Source of the DNA: Strongyloides papillosus
Taxonomy: Eukaryota; Nematoda; Chromadorea; Rhabditida; Strongyloididae
Reading direction: 5' to 3'
DNA: 64,000 nucleotides
Assembly (NCBI GenBank): GCA_005656395.1
Contig: SRSI01000043.1
Location: forward strand, 496,001-560,000
The first letter of the stretch is position 1. Each line of letters opens with the position of its first letter. Both the position numbers and the translations under genes were made by a program. Shown piece after piece: positions 57,018 through 64,000 of this stretch. The notes under the pieces are model-generated. The model ran no database searches and was not told where the DNA came from. It worked only from the letters and a program-made list of their open reading frames with translations.

Positions 57018-58211
57018 ATGTCGTATTTAATGGATCATAGAAATCAGCAACGTCATCATAGAGTAAGTTTAATATTTAATTTGTAGTTTGTAATAAATTA
57101 TTTTTAGGATGAAGAACCAAATCGTTCTAATAGTGGAACATTACTTTCGAAAATTAGTACTTTAGGAAGGAAGAAAAAAAATCAAAAAGAGGGACAAAAT
57201 GATACGAGAGACGGTTATCGTTCAGAAAAAGAAGATGAACCAGCTCCAGTAGATCTTGGTCATGAAGCTAAAGAAGTTATTGATTCACCAGCTTTCCTTA
57301 AACAGCAAGAATACGAAATGGATGATGGAGAGCAAAGAAGATTCATGACTCTCGAATCAAAAAATGACCCAAGAGTAAGAGAAATTTTTGAACTTTTGAG
57401 AACATGGCTTAATCAAGAGCTTGCTCAGGAAAGAATTGTCGTTAGAGATCTTCAAGAAGATTTATATGACGGGCAAATTATTCAAAAATTAATTGAAAAA
57501 TTAGCTGACATTAGAATTGAAGTGCCAGAAGTTTGTCAATCTGAGGAGGGACAAAAACAAAAACTTCAAATGATCATCAACGAAGTCAACAGTCAATTAG
57601 GAGGATTTTCAAAAGAAATCCGTTGGACAGCAGAATTGATACACAAAAAAGATCTTCTCGCAATCGTTCAACTCCTAATTCAAGTTGCACTCTTCTACCG
57701 CGCACCAATACGTTTCCCAGAGGATGTACATGCTCAAGTTTTAGTTGTTCATAAAGAAAACGATCACTTTAGTACTGGTTACCAGACAGAACAACTTACA
57801 ACCCGTCAAAAAGAATTAGCACCAAAAGGTGAAAGAGATGCTTTTGATACACTATTTGACTATGGTCCCGATAAGTTAGCACATGTCAAGAGTTCTCTCG
57901 TAGCTTTTTGCAATAGGCATTTAAATAAAATAAATCTCGAGGTCACTGATTTGGATTATCAGTTTCAGGATGGTGTATTTTTGATTCTATTAATGGGATT
58001 GTTAGAAGGATATTTTGTACCACTATATTCATTCCACCTCCAGGTGAAAGATAACAAAGATAAAATAAAGAATGTTGAATTTGCCTTCTTCCTAATGGAG
58101 GAAGCTGGGATGGCAAGACCAAAAGCACGACCTGCAGATATAGTTAACGGAGACGTCAAAAGCACCTTAAGAATTCTTCATTCGCTTTTCACCAAGTATA
58201 AACATGTTTAA
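57018..58211 (+). CDS. pat-6: Parvin (PAT-6/actopaxin), integrin-linked adhesion protein
   Basis: Exon 1 is 57018-57062 (MSYLMDHRNQQRHHR) and exon 2 is 57108-58211, phase 0 over a 45-bp intron, giving 382 aa, the usual parvin size. A short N-terminal region with basic KLGRKKK-like sequence is followed by two calponin-homology domains at about residues 105-215 (LRTWLNQELAQERIVVRDLQ, YDGQIIQKLIEKLAD) and 270-380 (LVAFCNRHLNKINLEVTDLD, FQDGVFLILLMGLLEGYFVP, ending RILHSLFTKYKHV). Parvin binds ILK and PINCH and links integrins to actin. In worms PAT-6 is essential for dense bodies and M-lines of body-wall muscle. The CH2 paxillin/ILK-binding surface looks intact. The gene is plainly functional. 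Confidence 0.95.
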
Positions 58212-58675
58212 GTAAAAATTTCTATATAAAATATCAAAATATTATGCCTTATTAAATGATAAAAATGTGTTTCTTTCTTTTAATAAATAAAAAGTAAATA
58301 GTAACATAAATGCTCTACTTCATTCGTATTAATTAAAAAGTATATTAATTTACAGCAAAAGATTTCACTTTTTATATGATCATGATCATTCAAGACTATC
58401 TCTTCCACTATCTGGATACATTTGCGCTATTTAAATGTTTATAAAAAAATTACACATATTATCATAAATATACCTAAGTAGAAATAAATATCAATGTCAA
58501 ACGTAAAATAGTAATAAAAAAAATTACCAAGGTCCTTTTATTTACTATGTTTTCCGTAAACAAGTTTTAATTACCTTTGCTGAAAAATCAAACAAGTTTT
58601 AAAAATCTGTGAGATAAAGGGTATATAAGGGAAGTTTTCTAATTTAATATCACAACTTCTTAGTCAATTATAAAC
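58212..58675. other. Spacer upstream of the collagen gene
   Basis: 464 bp between the parvin stop and the collagen ATG. The parvin 3' end is probably near 58260-58290 (AATAAA at about 58282). The collagen promoter with its TATA box lies at the right edge. Confidence 0.5.
58622..58629 (+). promoter_or_regulatory. TATA box of the collagen gene
   Basis: TATATAAG, 54 bp upstream of the collagen ATG, in a context (GGTATATAAGGG) richer in G than the surroundings. This implies a leader of only about 20-25 nt. Confidence 0.6.
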
Positions 58676-59554
58676 ATGACAAAGTTTTTAGTTGGTTTAG
58701 CCTCATTTGGTACTATTACCGTTATTCTTGGTGCTTTATACGTATGTGGAAATCTCTTCAATGAGATTAACAATATGTACGATGATGTTATGGCTGATAT
58801 GGCTGAATTCAAAACTATTGCCAATGATGCATGGAGTGATATGATCAGAGTTAACTCTGAACGTAAACCAATTACCTTTGACATGTTGATTGGAAGAAAC
58901 AAACGTCAAGTTGCTTGTAACTGTGGAGCTCGTGCCGCTAACTGTCCACCAGGCCCACCAGGACCACCAGGTTTAGCAGGAGCCGATGGAGAAGACGGTA
59001 CCCCAGGACAAGACGGATCCCCAGGAGTTGATGGTCTTGCCGTTGGAAGTCCATTATACAGTGCAGGAGGATGTATTAAATGCGATGCCGGTCCACCAGG
59101 ACCACCAGGACCAGATGGACCAGTTGGACCAGCAGGCCCAGACGGACAACCAGGAGCTCCAGGAGCCCCAGGACAAGATGGACAACCAGGAGCACCAGGC
59201 GCTCCAGGAGATGCCGGTGCACCAGGTGCCCCAGGAGTTGATGGACAACCAGGAGCTCCAGGAGCTAATGGAACAAGAGGAAGAGGAAAACCAGGTCCAA
59301 AAGGTCCAGCAGGAGCTCCAGGAGCCCCAGGTAAAGACGGACAACCAGGAGCCGCTGGTGCACCAGGACAAGACGGACCAGCTGGTCCTGCTGGTCCAGC
59401 CGGACAACCAGGAGCTGACGGTGCACCAGGTACTCCAGGTACCCCAGGAGGTCCTGGAATCATTGGCACAGATGCCGCATACTGCCCTTGCCCTCCACGC
59501 AGTGCTGCCATTGAATCTAGCCCATCCTCCCAATACAGATTAAGAAGAGCTTAG
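58676..59554 (+). CDS. Cuticle collagen
   Basis: Single-exon frame of 292 aa from ATG at 58676. The N-terminal 60 residues are the nematode cuticle collagen N domain, with a hydrophobic segment ([20 protein letters not shown]) then the conserved helical part ([13 protein letters not shown]). A subtilisin-type processing site (RNKRQ) lies near residue 78. Gly-X-Y repeats begin at [10 protein letters not shown] and are interrupted by a Cys-containing stretch ([17 protein letters not shown]). The main helix runs to about residue 265, then a short tail with CPCPP. Cysteine pairs flank each helical block, as usual for inter-chain bonds. Codons are strongly biased to GGA and CCA, and G+C is far above the window average, as expected for a highly expressed collagen. 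It is a structural protein of the exoskeleton. The subfamily is not resolved. Confidence 0.96.
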   Translation: MTKFLVGLASFGTITVILGALYVCGNLFNEINNMYDDVMADMAEFKTIANDAWSDMIRVNSERKPITFDMLIGRNKRQVACNCGARAANCPPGPPGPPGLAGADGEDGTPGQDGSPGVDGLAVGSPLYSAGGCIKCDAGPPGPPGPDGPVGPAGPDGQPGAPGAPGQDGQPGAPGAPGDAGAPGAPGVDGQPGAPGANGTRGRGKPGPKGPAGAPGAPGKDGQPGAAGAPGQDGPAGPAGPAGQPGADGAPGTPGTPGGPGIIGTDAAYCPCPPRSAAIESSPSSQYRLRRA

Positions 59555-59696
59555 ATTTTAAAATTAAATTTCTTTATTTTTTAAAAACAACCTTATTTTT
59601 AAAACAATAAAGTATTTCATCTAATCATGTTTCATTACTTGTAATAATAAGTGCACAAGTTTTCTTAAGTATGTCTAGTTTGTGTCTTATAATTTG

Positions 59697-59704
59697 TATA
59701 AAAG
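59697..59704 (+). promoter_or_regulatory. TATA box of the first ShKT gene
   Basis: TATAAAAG, 45 bp upstream of the ATG at 59742. Strong match in a plausible position. Confidence 0.6.
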
Positions 59705-59741
59705 TCGAAAAAAAATTCATTTCAAATTATATTATTCGAAA

Positions 59742-60494
59742 ATGAAACTATTTATTTATTTATTATTGTTACAATATTATTTTGTTGGTGTAGTTTGTCC
59801 TGGAAATTGTAATTATGAGATTGCTACAGCTACTTGTGAAGACTTTCAGGATATTGGGACAGGTGGAGATCCTTTAATGATACGTAGGTGTCGTATGGGT
59901 GGTGAAAGGCTATGGTGTAGAGAGGAATTTGATGCTGGTGGTGCTCCAGTAAATTATTGCTGTAGTAATATTAGAAATTTTGCGGATGCCTTAGATGAAC
60001 TGGAAGATCTTTACAATAATGATAGATTTGGAATTGATATTGATAACGACGATGAGGCAGCTTGTTTTGATGTCTTTCCTAATTGTGCAAATTTGCTCCA
60101 ATTTTGTTCTGTTACCGCTCAACGAACAACAATGAGAGCTAATTGTGCTCGTTCATGTAACTTTTGTGGAACTAATGCTGGAAGAGCTGTTTTTGCTACA
60201 CCTAGACCATGTGTTGATAACCCAACTGCTAATTGTCATAAATTAAGGCAATTCTGTCAAGATACTAATTACTATAATTTTATGGTAAAAGAATGTCCAG
60301 TTACTTGTGATAAGTGTAAAGACCCAATGGATTGGAACAATAAAACTTCAACTGTATCACCACCAACAAGAACAATGATCATCTGCTTCGACAAGGATAG
60401 ACATTGTCCAAATACTCGAAGTTTGTGTGATATACCAACAAAGAAAAGATATTACCGTCGGGCATGTAAACGTTCTTGCGGTTACTGTCATTAA
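59742..60494 (+). CDS. Secreted protein with three ShKT domains (1)
   Basis: ATG at 59742 (MKLFIYLLLLQYYFVGVVC, a signal peptide), single exon, 250 aa. An upstream in-frame TTG is not a start. An N-terminal Cys-rich module of about 75 residues (CNYEIATATCEDF, MIRRCRMGGERLWCREEF, NYCCSN) is followed by three six-cysteine ShKT (SXC) modules: CFDVFPNCANLLQFC and NFC, CVDNPTANCHKLRQFC and DKC, CFDKDRHCPNTRSLC and GYC. ShKT modules are abundant in secreted nematode proteins and occur as extracellular adhesive, protease-associated or channel-binding domains. Nothing here indicates which. The same N-terminal module and domain plan recur in the next gene, so the two are tandem paralogues. Confidence 0.88.
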   Translation: MKLFIYLLLLQYYFVGVVCPGNCNYEIATATCEDFQDIGTGGDPLMIRRCRMGGERLWCREEFDAGGAPVNYCCSNIRNFADALDELEDLYNNDRFGIDIDNDDEAACFDVFPNCANLLQFCSVTAQRTTMRANCARSCNFCGTNAGRAVFATPRPCVDNPTANCHKLRQFCQDTNYYNFMVKECPVTCDKCKDPMDWNNKTSTVSPPTRTMIICFDKDRHCPNTRSLCDIPTKKRYYRRACKRSCGYCH

Positions 60495-60573
60495 TAATTA
60501 TTTATTTTACATATTTAAAACTTATATTGTGACTAATGGATTATGATAGATTATTTTGCATAGCAATAAATAC

Positions 60574-60581
60574 TATATAAA
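60574..60581 (+). promoter_or_regulatory. TATA box of the second ShKT gene
   Basis: TATATAAA, 41 bp upstream of the ATG at 60615, matching the spacing in the neighbouring gene. Confidence 0.6.
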
Positions 60582-60614
60582 CGTAGAGAATTTTTATTTT
60601 GTACTGTTGTAACA

Positions 60615-61373
60615 ATGTTTTTAACACATATACTTTCTTTATTGTTTATTATTATTATATCTAATATTAAATTTATTAGAAGTGATGCTAACTGTAATAG
60701 ACCCTTTTCTGACTATGTTTCTGGTGATTGTATAGGTATCGATCTTGATGATCTTGGAGTTGATCCTGTTGCTCCAGCAACGTATCTTTCATGTTACTGG
60801 AATGGACCCTGGTTGTGTAGAGCGGCAGAAAATAGGGGTGATGTTAACAATCCTGAGGTCCTTTGTTGTTCCAATAACGTCGATGGTAATGAAGCTTTAG
60901 CTGAAGTAACATACCTTTATCACCGTTATGCGGGAAACTTACCATTTACCACTACAATTACTCCATGCTTTGATATTAATCAAAATTGTGAAGCAATTGG
61001 CTATTTATGTCGAGAAACAAAAAATTTCGGATACATGCTACGTAACTGCCGAATGACGTGTGGATTCTGTGGGACTGCAACACCTCCACCTCTCTGTCGT
61101 GATAAAACCACTGTGAGTTGCAAACAGCAAGCGGTCTTCTGCAATGATCCGTTATACAAGGATTTCTTAACGGAATCTTGTCCAAGAACATGTGGACGTT
61201 GTGGTCCACCTTATACATGGAAGAATGTAACAGTTGAAGAAACTGAATATACACCAAGTCCACATTTGTGCATTGATGTTAGAACGAACTGTAATAGAAT
61301 ACAATCAAGATGTGCAGAAGCACACATTGCCAAAGCATGCCGTAAAACATGTGGGACATGTAATTTAAGTTAA
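60615..61373 (+). CDS. Secreted protein with three ShKT domains (2)
   Basis: Single exon, 252 aa, ATG at 60615. The signal peptide is MFLTHILSLLFIIIISNIKF. It has the same architecture as the preceding gene: an N-terminal Cys module (ANCNRPFSDYVSGDCIGIDL, YLSCYWNGPWLCRAAENRG, LCCSN) and three ShKT modules, CFDINQNCEAIGYLC to GFC, CRDKTTVSCKQQAVFC to GRC, and CIDVRTNCNRIQSRC to GTC. The last module is shortened between cysteines 3 and 5. Sequence identity to its neighbour is low outside the cysteines, so the tandem duplication is old. The stop lies only about 1.1 kb from the convergent third ShKT gene. Confidence 0.88.
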   Translation: MFLTHILSLLFIIIISNIKFIRSDANCNRPFSDYVSGDCIGIDLDDLGVDPVAPATYLSCYWNGPWLCRAAENRGDVNNPEVLCCSNNVDGNEALAEVTYLYHRYAGNLPFTTTITPCFDINQNCEAIGYLCRETKNFGYMLRNCRMTCGFCGTATPPPLCRDKTTVSCKQQAVFCNDPLYKDFLTESCPRTCGRCGPPYTWKNVTVEETEYTPSPHLCIDVRTNCNRIQSRCAEAHIAKACRKTCGTCNLS

Positions 61374-62465
61374 TAATTCAAATATTATTATTTATATAAT
61401 TTTTAAGTTTTTTAATAAATCTTAATAATAAGTTAAATCTATAGTTGTTCCTTGTTAATATTTTTCTTAATATTTTACCTAATTGTTCATTCCATTATTT
61501 TCGAGAAAATGTCATAATTACAGTTAAAAATTAATTCCTATTGATAATAGTATTTACTTAAAGATCAAAAGTTCGAATAACAATTTAATTCTAACAAATA
61601 ATTAAAAGTTGATTCAAGTCACATTTTTCAATAACCATTACACTTTAAACACAGATATTTTTTTAAGAACTTCATTATTACAACAATTACTACTTGTACA
61701 CAATTAAAATAAAGTGTCAATTGTAAATAATTTACTTGTTAACAACTAGTTTAAGAACGGTTGTTAGGTTCCATCTTAAAGTTGATACATTTGACATATT
61801 AATTTTTACAGACGTTTATAAGAAGATTGTGGTCAAGTAAGTAAGCTCCTCGAGAAAATTGATAATATAGGTTTATTAAACTAGAAAAATCCTTTTGTTA
61901 ACTTTTAATATTATCTTGAATTTTAAGAATTCGAAAAATTGTCAAATCATATTATTTCGCAAAAATTATTACTACATTAATTTTGATTGGGGCGATTAGT
62001 AATCTAAAATAAACAGTTTTCGTATTGGGAAGTAAAGATTAACAAACTACAAACCGTTTAGAGCTAAAAAAAATAAATTATTTATAATATCATTAGTAAT
62101 AATCATTAAAAAAAGGAACGTTTAAAAAAATTATTTTTAGCAAGTAGTAATAAAAATATGTTTTAAAGTTTGGAATAGAAATTAATCTCAGTTAAAATAA
62201 TATTTACTTGAATGAACAAAAACTAAAAATTTAATTAAAATTAAGACATATACTCTATTTCATTAATATTTTTGTGTAATTTCTACCACTAAAAATGAGA
62301 AGTGAACATCTCATAATTTTCAAACACTTTTTTTTTATTTTAAATATTAACTTTATTTGTGATTCAACTAAAACGTTAAAACAGTACAAAACTTATATTT
62401 ACAATAATTTATTATAAATACCACAAATACATAGAATTTATAATAAAATTTTTATTATTTTTTAA
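61374..62465. other. Intergenic region between convergent ShKT genes
   Basis: About 1.1 kb of A+T-rich DNA with no supported feature. Confidence 0.5.
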
Positions 62466-63711
62466 TTAATTATTACCAAGATATCTATTTTTTAAAGATA
62501 TTTTTAAATAATTCTTATTAAAATAATGTTTATAGTAGTTATCATTAGGATTTGCTCGACTTGGTTGATATGGTTGATGTGGTGGATGCGGATGATGCGG
62601 TTGATGTGGTGGATGTGGATGCACCGTATGTGTCTGATGAATTTTTACAATGACTGGCTTAACAACAGTCACTGGCTTCACCTCTTCAACAACCAATTCT
62701 TCATCACAAAAATTACAAGTCAATGCACATTGTTGAAGTAACCAAGAATAATGATCAGGATTATTACATAGACTTACTAAAGTTGGGCAATCTCTACGTT
62801 CATCTTTACATATAGTTATAAAGGTTTGAGAATTTGGAATGACAATTGGTTGACTTTTGGGTTTTTGAGTAGATGTAATAGCTACTGTATCGTTATTTAC
62901 ACAAAATCCGCATGTAGCCATACATTCTTCCTGCATTGTATTTACGAAAGATGGTAGATTACAGAGATTAGCTCTACTTGCACATGTAGCTGTTGTATCA
63001 ACACACGGAGGAGTCATATCTAAAGTTAATTTTCTAGCACAAAATCCACATGTCCTATAAAATAAATTAATAATTGAATTTTAAGTTTATACTATTTCTA
63101 ACATACCTTGAACATTCATATAACATGATTGGTAGATATTCTTCAACTTCACAATAATCCAAGTAATATCTACAATTTGGTTTTAAATCGGCACATGTAG
63201 TAGTTCTTGTACACATCCCACAAGTAAGTGGACAGTATCGTTGATAATAAGTAGCAAGTGCTGTGCCTTCACATCTTTCACTTGATTCCCAACAATCACT
63301 ATGAGCATTTACACACAAAGTCATTGTTATACTGTCATCTCCTGGAGCTGCACCAACAACAGGAAGGTTTGCATCTAAGAAAGCAGTATAGTCAGTGTAA
63401 CAACATCCACAAACGTGAACAGGGGGCTCTCCTCCATCCATTAATACCAAAACTTCTGTAGTTGCACCACCAGCAGCAGTAGGACATGTATTAAATAATC
63501 CACCAGCAGGATTTGGATTACAACTATAAGTAGGTGCGGCTCCTCCAGCTCCTGGAGTTCTAGTGGCTGGCCAAACATTTCTCCCATTACCAAAAAGAAA
63601 ATTCGTATCAGTTGGGCATCTTAAAGTAAATCCCTGATAATTTATAGAATTCTGTCCATAGATAATTTTTAAAAGTAATGAAAACGACAAAAAATGTATG
63701 TACTTAAACAT
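62466..63711 (-). CDS. Secreted multi-ShKT protein with His/Pro-rich tail (3)
   Basis: Exon 1 is 63107-63711 (ATG at 63711) and exon 2 is 62466-63054, phase 2 over a 52-bp intron, giving 397 aa. The signal peptide is MFKYIHFLSFSLLLKIIYGQ. An N-terminal Cys-rich module (LRCPTDTNFLFGNGRN, VHVCGCCYTDY) is followed by four ShKT modules: CVNAHSDCWESSERC to GMC, CADLKPNCRYYLDYC to GFC (completed only across the splice), CVDTTATCASRANLC to GFC, and CKDERRDCPTLVSLC to NFC. The C terminus is an unusual His/Pro-rich stretch (HPHPPHQPHHPHPPHQP) that could bind metal. It is on the opposite strand to the two-gene tandem but clearly related in design. The biological role is unknown. Confidence 0.87.
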
Positions 63712-63770
63712 ATTATAATTTTAAAATATTTAATTTACAATAAAATGGTTTGTCAAAATTTATTTCATTC

Positions 63771-63777
63771 TTTTATA
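63771..63777 (-). promoter_or_regulatory. TATA box of the third ShKT gene
   Basis: TATAAAA on the minus strand, 60 bp upstream of the ATG at 63711. Confidence 0.5.
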
Positions 63778-64000
63778 TTAAGTAATTAACACGAGTGCTT
63801 TTGTTATAATATTAATTTTTTGAAATCATCGTGTAAGTATAAGTGTAATTTTAAGAGTGGAGAATGAACTTTTTCAAGATACAATAAATTTAATAAGAGC
63901 AATTAGTGGTTATAAATTAACTTAAGCATATTTTAAAACTCTTTAATAAGTCGTAATGGTTAGAAATGTTTATAAATAATATAACTATAAATCATAAATG

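Noticed and set aside
58906..59511. Long minus-strand open frames opposite the collagen gene
   Set aside because: They are Gly/Pro or Trp/Ser shadows of the GGA/CCA codon repeats on the coding strand. The plus-strand collagen explains them fully.

Overview
The window is nuclear DNA of a nematode, most likely a Strongyloides-type (clade IV) worm. Base composition is strongly A+T-rich, roughly three quarters or more by eye. Most introns are tiny (about 40-60 bp) with GTAAGT-type donors and TTTTAG/TTCAG-type acceptors, alongside a few kilobase-scale ones. Gene content includes a cuticle collagen, ShKT-domain secreted proteins, a nematode-style tandem galectin, GT92, parvin/PAT-6 and LIN-54. Coordinates of spliced genes come from matching donor and acceptor phases by hand. 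No database search was possible.

Left part (1-9.6 kb): a divergent pair of replication-protein-A-like genes. The large-subunit-like gene on the minus strand is intact but has lost the zinc-ribbon cysteines. The RPA2-like gene on the plus strand carries two in-frame TAA codons. A decayed superfamily-1 (UPF1/NAM7/DNA2-type) helicase follows. A 10-bp palindrome, ACAGATCTGT, recurs across 2.2-8.2 kb, including sites near the 5' end of all three genes, and I did not see it elsewhere. A 58-bp tandem repeat and an inverted repeat also lie here. A small secreted-protein gene sits at 9.2 kb.

Segmental duplication (10.4-23 kb): a unit made of a CCCH zinc-finger gene (minus) and a divergent TAMM41 gene (plus) occurs twice. 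Both TAMM41 copies are open. The second CCCH copy is a pseudogene, and a roughly 0.8 kb foreign segment with an unidentified membrane-protein-like fragment sits in the second copy's promoter region. A third relic of the TAMM41 3' flank lies at 10.45-10.68 kb. Between the two copies are a small coiled-coil gene and a MATH-BTB gene.

Middle (23-37 kb): compact single-copy genes. In order they are LIN-54 (DREAM complex), a caprin-like RNA-binding protein, an SLC17-like MFS transporter, a two-domain galectin, a cytosolic 5'-nucleotidase III, EMG1/NEP1 (18S rRNA methyltransferase) and RACK1.

Right part (37-64 kb): one large AGAP/centaurin-gamma gene (37.5-47.3 kb) has three alternative coding first exons that splice in the same phase to one acceptor. 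A 4.3 kb A+T-rich gene desert follows, then GT92, a Bora/SPAT-1-like mitotic regulator, a secreted protein with two RGD-containing repeats, PAT-6/parvin, a cuticle collagen and three ShKT-domain secreted proteins with TATA boxes close upstream. The genes do not form an operon. The only locally coherent groups are the RPA/helicase cluster, the CCCH-TAMM41 duplication and the secreted/ECM cluster at the right end.
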